64,000 bases of DNA from JBBQWZ01 sp038210135 (GCA_038210135.1 JBBQWZ010000025.1:1-64000), one strand, 5' to 3'. Positions 52,091-61,770 are shown, counted from the stretch's first letter. The notes: generated by a model not told the origin, from the sequence alone. Translations and numbers: made by a program.

Positions 52091-53455
52091 ATGACGTTCG
52101 CTCGCGCTCTGTCTGTCGCGACTCTCACCGCTGCTCTGGCTGCCGCCGCCAACACGAGTGGCTCCAAGCCTACGTTCCACAAGGACGTCGAACCGCTTCT
52201 CCAGAAGAATTGCCAATCCTGCCATCGCCCCGGCGAAGTGGCCCCGATGTCGTTCCTTTCCTATAAGGACACGCGGCCCTGGGCGAAGGCAATCCGTCAG
52301 GCGGTGGCGACCAAGAAGATGCCCCCATGGTTTGCGGATCCTCGTTATGGCAAATTTCACAATGATCCGCGGCTGTCGGAAGAGGCAATCAACACGATTA
52401 CAGCTTGGGCCGACAACGGAGCGCCGGAGGGCAGCCCGAAAGATGCCCCCAAGCCGATCTTGTGGACGCAAGGTTGGTCGATTCCCCAACCAGATGTAAT
52501 TCTGAAGATGCCGGTCGCGTTTAAAGTTCCGGCCACCGGCACGGTGGAATACCAGAACGTCGTTGTTCCGACCAACTTCACCGAAGACAAGTGGATCCAG
52601 ATGGCGGAAGCGCGTCCTGGTAATCGCGCCACGACTCACCACATTGTCGCGTTCATCCGCGAACCCGGCTCGCCCTACCTCGCCGATCAAAAGCCAGGCG
52701 AATTCTTCTCACCGCGCGAAGAAGCGAAGAAGGCCAGTGAGGCGCGCGCCGCCGGCGTCGCCGGATCTCCGGAAGACATGCGACGCCGTCAAGCCGGCGC
52801 CGCTGCCATGCCCACCGAAATTTTGGTGGGTTATGCCCCAGGAACCGATCCGAGTGTGTACAAGCCCGGGCAGGCGAAGCTTTTGAAGAAGGGCTCCGCT
52901 CTGGTCTTCCAGCTTCACTACACGCCGAACGGGAAGCCGGGAGAAGACATCTCCGAAGTCGGCCTCGTCTTTGCGAAAGTGCCGGTTAAGGAGCGCGTCA
53001 TCACCACCAACTCCGGCACCTTCAATTTTGCGATTCCGCCGGGCGACCCGAATTACGAAGTGAAGTCCACCATGACGATCCAGACCGACGCCAAGCTGAT
53101 TGACTTCAACCCGCACATGCACGTCCGGGGCAAGGATTTTGAATATCGCATCACGTATCCGACCGGCGAATCCGAAATCGCTTTGAAGGTGAAGTACGAT
53201 TTCAATTGGCAGCTCTACTATCGCCCGGAAAAAGAGATCCTGCTTCCGGCCGGCACCCGCATCGACTGCGTCGCGCACTACGATAATTCAGCGAACAACC
53301 CCAACAATCCGGATCCGAAGGCGACCGTCCGCTGGGGCGATCAGAGTTGGGAAGAGATGATGTTCGGCTGGTTCGACGTGGCTATCGATGTGAAGAAGGA
53401 TCCGATGGATCTACGGCGTCCGCGGAAGGGCGCGGGTCCCGGGGCGGACCAGTAG
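52091..53455 (+). CDS. Exported cytochrome c / copper type II monooxygenase-like protein
   Basis: 454 residues. A signal peptide (about 1-20) precedes a cytochrome c-like domain with heme motif CQSCH (about residues 41-45). The rest resembles the two-domain copper-binding fold of peptidylglycine hydroxylating-type monooxygenases: ATTHHIVAFI, LVFQLHYTPNG and DFNPHMHVRGKDF supply candidate copper-binding histidines. No catalytic activity can be claimed. It is probably periplasmic and follows the vapBC pair on the same strand after about 100 bases. Confidence 0.82.
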   Translation: MTFARALSVATLTAALAAAANTSGSKPTFHKDVEPLLQKNCQSCHRPGEVAPMSFLSYKDTRPWAKAIRQAVATKKMPPWFADPRYGKFHNDPRLSEEAINTITAWADNGAPEGSPKDAPKPILWTQGWSIPQPDVILKMPVAFKVPATGTVEYQNVVVPTNFTEDKWIQMAEARPGNRATTHHIVAFIREPGSPYLADQKPGEFFSPREEAKKASEARAAGVAGSPEDMRRRQAGAAAMPTEILVGYAPGTDPSVYKPGQAKLLKKGSALVFQLHYTPNGKPGEDISEVGLVFAKVPVKERVITTNSGTFNFAIPPGDPNYEVKSTMTIQTDAKLIDFNPHMHVRGKDFEYRITYPTGESEIALKVKYDFNWQLYYRPEKEILLPAGTRIDCVAHYDNSANNPNNPDPKATVRWGDQSWEEMMFGWFDVAIDVKKDPMDLRRPRKGAGPGADQ

Positions 53456-53481
53456 GCTCCTGGCACGCCGGGACCAGACAC

Positions 53482-53886
53482 TTACAGTTTCGGATATCGC
53501 TTCCGCAGCCATTCGACGAAGGCCGCCGGAACGGCCATAGTCGATAAGCGGCTTTGCCGGACTAAAGCGAAATCAGCGAATTTCGCCGACGCCTTGACTT
53601 CACTCAATGTCGTCGGCGGATCCAGTTTGGACAGGAATTCCAGTTCGACCACCGCCGATTTGGCGTTTTTCGGATCGTCCCGGGGAACGCCGGCAACGCG
53701 AGCAAGACCGACAATCGCTTTGTCTGCACCGGAGTGATAAATCAGTACCCGGTCGCCTTCCCTCATGGCCCGGATGGCCATCACCGCCTGGGGATTCGTG
53801 ACGCCGTCCCACACGGTTTTGCCGTCGCGCTCCAAATTATGAATAGAGTAGACCGTCGGCTCGCTTTTTGCCAGGAAATATTGCAT
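53482..53886 (-). CDS. EVE-domain protein
   Basis: 134 residues. EVE is a PUA-like fold thought to read modified bases in nucleic acid. Landmarks: MQYFLAKSEPTVYSI at the start, TVWDGVTNPQAVMAIRAM, GDRVLIYHSGADKAIVGLA and LVRQSRLSTMAV. ATG 53886 is chosen because the family begins at this point; the open frame extends to 54390 but that extra part is not conserved-looking. It is convergent with the monooxygenase-like gene and divergent from the wza-like gene. Confidence 0.92.
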   Translation of the reverse strand: MQYFLAKSEPTVYSIHNLERDGKTVWDGVTNPQAVMAIRAMREGDRVLIYHSGADKAIVGLARVAGVPRDDPKNAKSAVVELEFLSKLDPPTTLSEVKASAKFADFALVRQSRLSTMAVPAAFVEWLRKRYPKL

Positions 53887-54184
53887 GGGGTCAGTGCTCC
53901 TATTCCGCAGGGCTCGGACACGCCGGCACAATTCCTTAGGCCGAAGGTTGGAGCCTGAAACCAGAGTCCCGGTACTGCGGGTTCTAGACACACCGCTTGT
54001 TTCCGGTGTTTCATCAATATTAGCAATAGCTTTCGCCCGATTTGAGCTTCGCAAAAGGCCGGTTGGGCGTTGTACAATCGTAGATGTCGTGTGGGCAAGT
54101 TCGCGCAGATTCTTAGCAAAACTGCTGAGAACGAACAGGTCGAATTGGCGCGAAAGAAACCACCCGCTAGCGGAGGGAAATACA

Positions 54185-54859
54185 TTGGTCAGCTCATCTC
54201 GATCGCGGCTGTATCGGCTCGCTTCAACAATCGTTCTGGTCGCGGTTCCACTGAGCGCCGTCGCGCAGTCGCAGAATAAGCCACAGACGCCTCCGGTCAA
54301 AGAAACAGAAGCGGCAAAGCCTCCCGTTCGCCCGGTACTGCCGGATGATGGAAAAACTCTTGGCGCGGCACCTGCGCCGATCGATCCCAAATCCTACGTC
54401 ATCGGACCCGAAGACGTCCTTTTCATCGAAGTGTGGCGCGAGCGTGATTGGACTGGTCCGAGAGTGGTCCGACCGGATGGCAAGATTTCGATCAGCCTGA
54501 TTGGCGATCTGCAGGCCGCCGGGCTGACGCCTGAGCGTCTCGCCGGCCATGTCAAAGAGGCGCTCCAGAAGTACATTAACGCTCCGGACGTCACGATTTC
54601 CGTGGCCCAGGTAAATAGCAAGAAATACTTCATCGACGGCGAGGTCAACCGTCCCGGGCCGGCCGCCATGCCGGTGCCGATCACAGTTCTCGAAGCGCTT
54701 AGCAACGCGGGCGGTTTCCGCGATTTCGCCAACAAGAAGAAAATCACAATTCTTCGCGGCTCGAAGCGCATATATTTCAACTACACGGAAGTGATTCGCG
54801 GCAAGAAGATGGAGCAGAACATCTTGCTCGAATCCGGCGATCACATTCTCGTCAAATAA
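54185..54859 (+). CDS. Polysaccharide export outer-membrane protein (Wza-like)
   Basis: 224 residues. TTG 54185 is chosen because GGAGG lies 8 bases upstream and a signal peptide follows at once (RLYRLASTIVLVAVPLSAVAQ). The Poly_export domain (about 65-150: YVIGPEDVLFIEVWRE, VRPDGKISISLIGDLQAAG, LTPERLAGHVKEALQKYI) and an SLBB domain (YFIDGEVNRPGPAAM, EALSNAGGF) follow. Wza-type proteins form the outer-membrane exit for exopolysaccharide. It leads a trio with a Wzz-like and a BY-kinase-like gene. The 298 bases upstream hold no other gene. Confidence 0.92.
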   Translation: MVSSSRSRLYRLASTIVLVAVPLSAVAQSQNKPQTPPVKETEAAKPPVRPVLPDDGKTLGAAPAPIDPKSYVIGPEDVLFIEVWRERDWTGPRVVRPDGKISISLIGDLQAAGLTPERLAGHVKEALQKYINAPDVTISVAQVNSKKYFIDGEVNRPGPAAMPVPITVLEALSNAGGFRDFANKKKITILRGSKRIYFNYTEVIRGKKMEQNILLESGDHILVK

Positions 54860-54923
54860 TTTCGGGCGCCATCGAAGGCCGTCCTTGCTCTGGGTTTGAA
54901 GAACAAGAAGTAGAGGATATCGT

Positions 54924-56591
54924 ATGCAAGCTGTCGACACGATGAGTATTTCCCGCCGCGCCTTGGACCTCGAGGATTACCTCGACGTTTTGCGCCGTCA
55001 TAAGGGCTGGATCTTTGGACCGTTTCTGGTCGTCCTGGTTTTGACCGTGGTCGGCGTCTTCCTCTGGCCAGACACGTATGTCTCCCAAGCGGTCGTAAAA
55101 GTTGTTCCGCAGCAGGTGCCGGAAAACCTCGTGCAATCCACCATCAACCAGCAGATGACGGACCGCATTAACGGAATGGCGCAATCGATTCTGAGCCGCA
55201 GTACGCTCACCGCGATTATCAACAGCTTCAACCTGTATCAGCGCGAGCGCAGCCGCCAGCCGATTGAGGATGTCATTGAAGAGATGCGGAAGAAGATCAC
55301 GATCTCACCGATGGCGAGCATGGGCGGCACCGGCCGCGCCGCGTTGCCGGCTTTCGCGATCCAATATTCCTACGACAACCGCATGTTGGCGCAGAAGGTG
55401 GTCCAGGATCTCGTCTCCAAATTCATGGAGGCCAATATTCGCGAACGCAACGGCCAGGTGACCATCACGACGCAGTTCATCCGCGAACAGTGGGATCAGG
55501 CAAAGAAAGAGCTGGACGATCTCGAAACGAAAGTGGCGCAGTTCCGCGCATCGAATCAAGGCCGCCTGCCGGATCAGATGGATCAGAACCTTCGCCAACT
55601 CTCGGCGATGCAGGCGCAGATCCAGGCACTGAACGGCATGATTTCCCGCGTCAACCAGGACAAGCTTTTGCTCGAATCGAATATCCGGATCTACAAGGAC
55701 CAGCTTACGGCCTCCAGCAAGCAGGAAGCTCCGACTGTCGAAGCCGCGGCTGACCGTGTTAATCAGCGTGTTATGGAACTCGATCGCGATATTCAGAACC
55801 TCGAAACGCAGCTCGCCGTCCTCCGGCAGAATTACAAAGACGGACATCCGGATGTGCAGCGCGTGGCAGGCCTCATTGGACTCGCGAAACAAAAACGGGA
55901 GGAGGCTTTAAAGGAAGACCTCACCAAGAAGCCCGCCGCGCCAGGGGTCAACGCCATGCAGCGTAACGTCGCCATTCAGCAAGCGCGGGAAAGCCGCGAG
56001 ATCGAAAATGCGGTCCGGCGCCTGCAAAGCCAAGTCGAGGCGAAAGACCTCGAGCTGCAAGGGTACAACCAGGAAATCACTCGCATCAATCAGAGCCTGA
56101 AATCCTACGAATCCCGCGTGGAGGGAATTCCCGCTGGTGAGAAACAGTATCTGGAATTGATGCGTGATCGCGATCTCGCCCGCCAGAAATATCTCGAACT
56201 CGACGCTAAGATGAACAAGACCATGCTGTCTCAGGACATGGAACAGCGCAAGCAAGGCGAAACGCTCGAACTCCTCGATCCGGCTTCGCTTCCGCAAAAG
56301 CCGACCGAACCGAATCGTCCAATCGTGATTGCTGTCGGTGCGGGTTTCGGCCTTCTGCTTGGAATCGCCTTTGCCGGGGCGCGCGAGATGAAGGATACGT
56401 CGCTCAAGAATCTCAAAGACGTACGCGCCTACACGCAAATGGCGATTCTGGGCACGGTACCGCTGCTTGAGAACGATTTCGTCGTGCGCCGCCGGCGCCG
56501 CCTCTCGTGGCTGGGCTGGACGACGGCATGCCTCGTCAGTGCCGTTGTAAGCTCGGGTTCCATCGTGTACTACTTTGTGACCAGGGCATAA
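54924..56591 (+). CDS. Polysaccharide chain-length determinant (Wzz/GNVR family)
   Basis: 555 residues. An N-terminal Wzz domain with transmembrane helix (about 30-50, GPFLVVLVLTVVGVFLW), a long periplasmic coiled coil (about 180-440), the GNVR-type LELMRDRDLARQKYLEL segment, and a second transmembrane helix (about 470-490). A third hydrophobic segment lies at the C-terminus (about 530-550). It sets polysaccharide length with the BY-kinase encoded next, 61 bases downstream. Confidence 0.92.
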   Translation: MQAVDTMSISRRALDLEDYLDVLRRHKGWIFGPFLVVLVLTVVGVFLWPDTYVSQAVVKVVPQQVPENLVQSTINQQMTDRINGMAQSILSRSTLTAIINSFNLYQRERSRQPIEDVIEEMRKKITISPMASMGGTGRAALPAFAIQYSYDNRMLAQKVVQDLVSKFMEANIRERNGQVTITTQFIREQWDQAKKELDDLETKVAQFRASNQGRLPDQMDQNLRQLSAMQAQIQALNGMISRVNQDKLLLESNIRIYKDQLTASSKQEAPTVEAAADRVNQRVMELDRDIQNLETQLAVLRQNYKDGHPDVQRVAGLIGLAKQKREEALKEDLTKKPAAPGVNAMQRNVAIQQARESREIENAVRRLQSQVEAKDLELQGYNQEITRINQSLKSYESRVEGIPAGEKQYLELMRDRDLARQKYLELDAKMNKTMLSQDMEQRKQGETLELLDPASLPQKPTEPNRPIVIAVGAGFGLLLGIAFAGAREMKDTSLKNLKDVRAYTQMAILGTVPLLENDFVVRRRRRLSWLGWTTACLVSAVVSSGSIVYYFVTRA

Positions 56592-56652
56592 AGACAAGCG
56601 GATCAGCGGACACTCTTTACAACTAAGCTTCGACCAGAAAAAAGGATCTTTT

Positions 56653-57600
56653 ATGAGCAGAGTTCATGACGCCCTACGTCGAGCCGAACAAACCGGTTCG
56701 CTGGCGACCGCCGCGCCAAAGCAGTCTCCGCCGGTTCGTTCCGCGGTCGCCGTCGAGCAGGCTTCCGGACCGCAGATGGATGACATGCTCAGCCAGATCC
56801 AGGAGGTGTCTTTCCAGGCTTCTCCGGATTCGCTTCTCATCGATGCGTCCCGGCCTCACGAAGCACCTACGGAGGAGTTTCGCAGCCTGCGTACGCGCCT
56901 GAACCACATGCAGAGCCTGCAACCGATTCATTCGCTGGTGATCACCAGCGCGTCGCCCGCCGAAGGCAAATCGCTGACCGCGGTGAATCTCGCGCTCGCC
57001 CAATCGCACCTCGCCTCGAATTTCACCTTGCTCGCCGATTTCGATTTCCGCCGTCCGGTCATTCATCAAATGTTCGGCATCGACCGCAGCCCGGGAATCA
57101 CGGATTACCTGCTAGGCAAAATTCCTTTGCACGCCGCAATTCGCCGCATCGCGGGTACGAACCTGTTCATCATGCCCGCCGGCGAGGCCGTTATCAATCC
57201 GCTTGAACTTCTCAATCTCAAAGAGGTTCGGCAAATGCTCGATCGCCTGCCGCAGTTGTTCAACTGGGTGATCCTCGATTCACCTCCGCTCTTGTTCGCC
57301 GCGGACGCGAACCTGCTCGCCACTCTCTGTCACGCCACAATGCTGGTCGTGCGCATCGGCGCCACCACGATCGATGCGGTTACGCGCGCCGTTCAATCAC
57401 TGTGCGAAAACAATGTCGTGGGTATCGTTGTGAACGGCGCCCGTCGCGGAGAACTATACAGTAAGTACACCTACTATCACTCCTACTATCAGCCGCGCGA
57501 TTACGGTCATCATCCGGCCGAAGGCGAAGTGGAAGCCGGGCAGCCGGAACCCGTCGGCGTCGCGGCCGAAGGCCCGCCGCCTGAGCACCGGCCGGAATAA
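56653..57600 (+). CDS. BY-kinase-like capsular exopolysaccharide ATPase (CpsD/CapB family)
   Basis: 315 residues. Cytoplasmic tyrosine kinase of the polysaccharide export machine. Walker A SASPAEGKSLTAVNLAL, Walker A' LLADFDFRRP and Walker B VILDSPPLL are present; a C-terminal tyrosine cluster YSKYTYYHSYYQPRDYG is the usual autophosphorylation tail. The Walker A has AEGKS where GEGKS or GEGKT is commoner. It pairs with the Wzz-like protein upstream. Glycosyltransferases are not in the window, so the locus may be split. Confidence 0.92.
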   Translation: MSRVHDALRRAEQTGSLATAAPKQSPPVRSAVAVEQASGPQMDDMLSQIQEVSFQASPDSLLIDASRPHEAPTEEFRSLRTRLNHMQSLQPIHSLVITSASPAEGKSLTAVNLALAQSHLASNFTLLADFDFRRPVIHQMFGIDRSPGITDYLLGKIPLHAAIRRIAGTNLFIMPAGEAVINPLELLNLKEVRQMLDRLPQLFNWVILDSPPLLFAADANLLATLCHATMLVVRIGATTIDAVTRAVQSLCENNVVGIVVNGARRGELYSKYTYYHSYYQPRDYGHHPAEGEVEAGQPEPVGVAAEGPPPEHRPE

Positions 57601-57624
57601 TCAAGTCCATCCAAAGAACTTGGG

Positions 57625-57668
57625 AAACGCCCTCCTGCCAGTGCGGCAAGGGGGGCGTTTTGCGTTTA
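57625..57668. terminator. Hairpin terminator after the exopolysaccharide trio
   Basis: AACGCCC near 57626-57632 pairs with GGGCGTT near 57653-57659, with TGCC/GGCA inside, and TTTTGCGTTT follows. It lies between convergent genes and probably ends the 54185-57600 transcript. Confidence 0.7.
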
Positions 57669-57703
57669 GGTCCGAAAAATACAGGTTCCTGAATTGCGTA
57701 GCT

Positions 57704-58939
57704 TCAATCTCCGTTGATGATTCCGTTCACCTCGAGTGCATGCAGTGCCGGCGCATCCAGGCCTAACAAATCGCCTAGAGACGCCCCTGTATGTTGTCCA
57801 AGCGCCGGAGCCGGATCCCGCTTTTCGCCACCACCCGATTTTGACAACTTGACCGGGCGCCCCGTTACCCGAAATCCGCCGACGTCTTCGAGCATTCCTC
57901 GCCATGCCGTCTGCGGATCCGCCGCCACCTCGTCCAACTCCCGCACCGTAGAGCACGGAATTCCCGCCGCCCCCAAACACGACTCCCATTCCGCCGCCGT
58001 CCTGGTTAGAAATAATTCCGCGATCGCGGGCTCGAGCGATCCTCGATTCTGGACCCGCAGCCGATTCGTCGCGTAGTTCGGATCGTCGCGCCATTCCGGC
58101 TTTCCAATGGCCGGACAAAAGGACGCCCATAACTTGTCCGTCGCCACAGCGATCACCACTTCGCGGTCGGATGCGCGAAATCCCCGGTAGGGCACGATGG
58201 TCGGAAACGCGGTTCCCATCGGCTCCGGCGGACGCCCCGCGCCCATCAGGTTCGCGAAATTCGAAGCCATCGCCGACAGCATTCCATCGAACATCGACAC
58301 ATCCACGAACTGCCCCTCGCCCGTCCGCTCACGCGCATTCAGCGCCAGTAGAATCCCAATCAGCCCGAACATTCCCGCGCTGATATCCGCTACCGAATGC
58401 CCGCACCGGACGCGCTCGGCGTCCTTACCCGCGCCGGTCATCGATATCAACCCGCTCGATGCCTGCAGGACTAGATCGAGGGCCGGATCGTCCCGCCGCG
58501 GACCGTTCTGTCCATATCCGGAGATCGAGCAGTACACCAGCCGCGGATTCCGCGCCCGTGCTGCGTCGTATCCCAGGCCCAATCTCTTCATCGTCCCGGG
58601 ACGCATGTTCTCGATCAGGACATCGGCGCGCTCGATCAGATCCAGAGCCAGCGCAAGGCCCTCTGGCTTTTTCAAATCGATCATCACGCCTCGCTTACCC
58701 GCATTCAACCCCAGGAAGAAAGCCGCATGCTCGCCCGTCGCGGTTTCGATGAACGGCGGCCCCCACGTCCGGGCCAGATCCCCCTCGGGCGGCTCGATCT
58801 TGTAGACGCGGGCGCCATACTGCGCCATCAGCATCGTGCAGTAGGGGCCCGCGAGAGCGTGTGAGAAATCAAGGACAATCAGCCCTTCGAGGGGAGAACG
58901 GCCGGCGGGCTGCGTATCGGAAGCTCGATGCTCAGGCAT
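57704..58939 (-). CDS. Family III (CaiB/BaiF) acyl-CoA transferase
   Basis: 411 residues. Transfers CoA between carboxylic acids. Landmarks: PLEGLIVLDFSHALAGPYCTM at the start, VYKIEPPEGDLARTWGPPF, NAGKRGVMIDLKKPEG, the catalytic Asp region of ADVLIENMRPGTM, CSISGYGQNGP and FVDVSMFDGML. ATG 58939 begins near the family start; the open frame extends 231 codons further upstream over the divergent ceramidase-like gene and is not credible there. The substrate is unknown. Confidence 0.92.
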   Translation of the reverse strand: MPEHRASDTQPAGRSPLEGLIVLDFSHALAGPYCTMLMAQYGARVYKIEPPEGDLARTWGPPFIETATGEHAAFFLGLNAGKRGVMIDLKKPEGLALALDLIERADVLIENMRPGTMKRLGLGYDAARARNPRLVYCSISGYGQNGPRRDDPALDLVLQASSGLISMTGAGKDAERVRCGHSVADISAGMFGLIGILLALNARERTGEGQFVDVSMFDGMLSAMASNFANLMGAGRPPEPMGTAFPTIVPYRGFRASDREVVIAVATDKLWASFCPAIGKPEWRDDPNYATNRLRVQNRGSLEPAIAELFLTRTAAEWESCLGAAGIPCSTVRELDEVAADPQTAWRGMLEDVGGFRVTGRPVKLSKSGGGEKRDPAPALGQHTGASLGDLLGLDAPALHALEVNGIINGD

Positions 58940-58993
58940 GAAGCCGTAGGATAGCCTGCCGCGCCCGGCGTCGCGCGCTGCCATAATCAGGCG

Positions 58994-60307
58994 ATGAAGA
59001 TTTTGTTCGCGCTGCTTGTCGTTCTCGAAGCTCAAGCCGCATTCCGCGCCGGAGCCGCGCCGGTCGATCTCTCGCCGCCCCTGGGACTCCCACTCGTCGG
59101 CTATACCGCGAATGGCCGCAATGCGACAGGGACGCACGATCCACTCGAAGCCCGCGCCGTGGTGTTCGACGACGGATCCCGCCGTATCGCCCTCGTGGCC
59201 CTCGACTTGATCTTCACGCCGCTCGAACCGGAAATGCGCGCCGTCCGGGCGCGCGTGTCGTCGAGCGTGAAGGTCGGAGACGTGATTTTCGTCGCATCGC
59301 ACACCCACTCCGGACCCTCGATCTTCGCCGGAACCTCCCCTGAGATCGACGCGTGGCTGATCCATCTTTCCGATCGGATCGCCGTCGCGATCGAAACAGC
59401 GGCATTCCATCTCGAAGACGCGAAGATCGGAGCCGGCTGGGGTCAAACGCAAATCGGCGCGAACCGCCGCTATCAACCCGTCACGAACGCATCCGCTGAG
59501 TCGCCGGAAATCATGTGGTGGCGAAATTCCACGAAAGCCTCGTCGTTCCCCGTCGATCCCACGGTCGGTGTCCTCCGCATCGATAAGGCGAACGGCCAGG
59601 CTCTCGCCATCCTCGTGAATTACGCGTGCCATCCCGTGATTTGGGGACCGGATAACCGCCAGTATTCCGCCGATTTTCCCGGCGCGATGCGCCGCACCAT
59701 TGAAGCAGCGTTCCCAGGTTCGATGGCCGTGTTCCTGCAGGGCGCCGCTGGCGATATCAATCCCTATTACGACAAGACGCCGTTGATAGAAAACGCGGAA
59801 GGCCTGGTCTCAAAAATGGGCCGACAACTCGGCGAAGAGGCCGTCCGCGTGGCGCGTGCCATCCACGCGGAAACGCCTCGCGTCCAGGAACTGGGACTCA
59901 GCGTGCGGGAAATCACCGCGCCCTGGCGCTACGATCGCGCGGAGTCCGAGGCACTTTTCGCGAAGCAACCTGGCCGCAGTCCGATTCCGCGCTATCCGCT
60001 CTGGGGCGATCCACCGAGGCTTCCCGTGACGGCTTTCGTCGTCGCCCGCGAATTTGCTTTTGCCGGAATGCCGGCCGAGCCCTTCGTCGAATTTCAGATG
60101 AACTTGCGCGCCCGATCCCCGCTACCCTACACGTTCTTCCTCGGATATTGCAACGGCAACGTGAATTACATTCCAACCATCCAGGCCGCGGCGCGTGGTG
60201 GTTATGGAGCCGACAATACCATCACCCGCGTCGAGCCCGGTACTGGCGAAGAGATGATCACCCGGGCCCTGGCGGCGATTTACCGCCTTACAGGAAAGAT
60301 GAAATGA
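58994..60307 (+). CDS. Exported neutral/alkaline ceramidase-like hydrolase (first of two)
   Basis: 437 residues with a signal peptide (MKILFALLVVLEAQAAF). The N-terminal ceramidase-type domain is recognised by AGAAPVDLSPPLGLPLVGY, VALDLIFTPL, VASHTHSGPSIFAG (zinc-binding histidines) and ILVNYACHPVIWGPDN; the C-terminal part has FAGMPAEPFVEFQ and YCNGNVNYIPT. The related enzymes cut N-acyl sphingosine, but many bacterial members act on unknown substrates. Its stop overlaps the ATG of the next, similar gene (ATGA). Confidence 0.87.
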   Translation: MKILFALLVVLEAQAAFRAGAAPVDLSPPLGLPLVGYTANGRNATGTHDPLEARAVVFDDGSRRIALVALDLIFTPLEPEMRAVRARVSSSVKVGDVIFVASHTHSGPSIFAGTSPEIDAWLIHLSDRIAVAIETAAFHLEDAKIGAGWGQTQIGANRRYQPVTNASAESPEIMWWRNSTKASSFPVDPTVGVLRIDKANGQALAILVNYACHPVIWGPDNRQYSADFPGAMRRTIEAAFPGSMAVFLQGAAGDINPYYDKTPLIENAEGLVSKMGRQLGEEAVRVARAIHAETPRVQELGLSVREITAPWRYDRAESEALFAKQPGRSPIPRYPLWGDPPRLPVTAFVVAREFAFAGMPAEPFVEFQMNLRARSPLPYTFFLGYCNGNVNYIPTIQAAARGGYGADNTITRVEPGTGEEMITRALAAIYRLTGKMK

Positions 60308-61746
60308 TCCACCGCTATACGCAATCGAATTCCATGAGCATTTCAAACTTAAGAGCTGCGCTCTCCGAGGAAGCCCGTAGCGTCGATCCGCGGCCCGAGC
60401 CGATTCATGAGCCGAATCCAAATCCGCATCCGATGGACGATCCGCCGCCCGATCCGAGTCGCGACCCCAACCCCGACGACATCCCCGCTCACACGCGGCC
60501 GTCTGTCTATGCTGCTGCCGCGCTACTGTTCTTCGCCGTCTTCGCCAGCCCCGTAGAAGCGCAGTTCTACGCCGGAACCGCGCGCGTCGACGTGACGCCG
60601 CCGCCCGGCCTCATTATGGGCGGCTACTCCGCTCGCAAGGCTCCGGCTGCGAGGACCCACGATCCTCTATACGTGACGGCCTTGGTTCTCGAAAGCCCGG
60701 AAACCTCTGTCGCCATCCTGACTATTGATCACCGATACGCTTTCTCGGCGCACGCCGAAGAAGAGATCCGCCGCCGCTTCGGATTCAAGCATGTCCTCAT
60801 ATCGAGCTCGCATACGCATTCCGGGCCGGTTGATGTCACCGCACAGATCGAAGAAGGATTGATCAAAGCCGCCGGAGACGCCCACGCGAATCGATTCTCC
60901 GCGAAACTGGCCGCTGGAACTGGCAGCGTCTATCTCGGCCACAATCGCCGCCTGGTGAAGCCCGACGGCAAAGTTGAGATGTTCTGGCGCAACGCGGAAC
61001 GCAAGCCCACCGATCCGGTCGATCCGGAGGTTTCTGTTCTGCGCATCGACGACACCGCCGGAAAGACTCGGGCCATTTTGGTGAATTACGCGTGCCACCC
61101 CACCGTCCTCGGCCCAGACAATCTCGACTACTCCGCCGATTACATCGCCGGGATGCGCCAGCAGCTCGAAAAGGAATTCCCTGAATCGCTGGCTCTTTTC
61201 GCGCTTGGGGCCGCCGGCGACATCAACCCATACAACGACAAGGAAGCAGTCAGCGGACCTGCTTTCTCGATCGCACAACAAACCGGCCAAGCCCTAGCCA
61301 CCGAAGCCGCCAAAGTCGTTCGCCGCCTCAAGCCCGAAACGCCAACGCGAATCCAATTCGCAACACAACGCTACACCTTTGAACATCGCTTCGAAGCCAA
61401 CAGGACCGTAGACGTCGCCCTGGCGGTCGGCCTTATCAGCCTGCCCAGCGCGAAGAACGCGATCGCCATCGCGACGCTCTCCGGCGAACCGTTCGTCGAT
61501 CATCAAATCCATTTCCGCGACCGCAGCGATTGCGCTACGAGCTTTTTCTTTGGCCAAACCTCGACGCTCGGAACACCCGGTGTTCGCTACATTCCCACTC
61601 TCGAGGCCGCCTCGGAGGGCGGATATGGAGCCGATACCGATACGACGCTTGAACCCGGAGCCGGCGAAATTCTGGTGGATCGCGCCATCGTCCAAACCTA
61701 CAAATTTATCGGAAGCCTCAAGAAAATCCCCAACCTGCGGTATTAG
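60304..61746 (+). CDS. Ceramidase-like hydrolase (second of two) with Pro-rich N-terminal extension
   Basis: 480 residues from ATG 60304, which overlaps the previous stop. The hydrolase domain (from about residue 90: YAGTARVDVTPPPGLIMGGY, SSSHTHSGP, LVNYACHPTVLGPDN, LGAAGDINPYND) parallels the gene upstream. It differs in its N-terminus: about 65 hydrophilic residues, rich in Pro, Asp, Asn and Arg (PRPEPIHEPNPNPHP), precede the hydrophobic signal or anchor helix (AAALLFFAVFASPVEA). The coupling and similarity suggest a tandem duplication with divergence. ATG 60334 is another start. Confidence 0.83.
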   Translation: MIHRYTQSNSMSISNLRAALSEEARSVDPRPEPIHEPNPNPHPMDDPPPDPSRDPNPDDIPAHTRPSVYAAAALLFFAVFASPVEAQFYAGTARVDVTPPPGLIMGGYSARKAPAARTHDPLYVTALVLESPETSVAILTIDHRYAFSAHAEEEIRRRFGFKHVLISSSHTHSGPVDVTAQIEEGLIKAAGDAHANRFSAKLAAGTGSVYLGHNRRLVKPDGKVEMFWRNAERKPTDPVDPEVSVLRIDDTAGKTRAILVNYACHPTVLGPDNLDYSADYIAGMRQQLEKEFPESLALFALGAAGDINPYNDKEAVSGPAFSIAQQTGQALATEAAKVVRRLKPETPTRIQFATQRYTFEHRFEANRTVDVALAVGLISLPSAKNAIAIATLSGEPFVDHQIHFRDRSDCATSFFFGQTSTLGTPGVRYIPTLEAASEGGYGADTDTTLEPGAGEILVDRAIVQTYKFIGSLKKIPNLRY

Positions 61747-61770
61747 ACAAACGAAGCCCCGGCCAATCGC

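Noticed and set aside
53887..54390. N-terminal extension of the EVE-domain frame
   Set aside because: Not conserved-looking, and opposite the start of the wza-like gene; the EVE family begins at MQYFLAKSEP.
58940..59632. N-terminal extension of the CoA-transferase frame
   Set aside because: It overlaps the divergent ceramidase-like gene and lacks family similarity; the conserved N-terminus begins near 58939.
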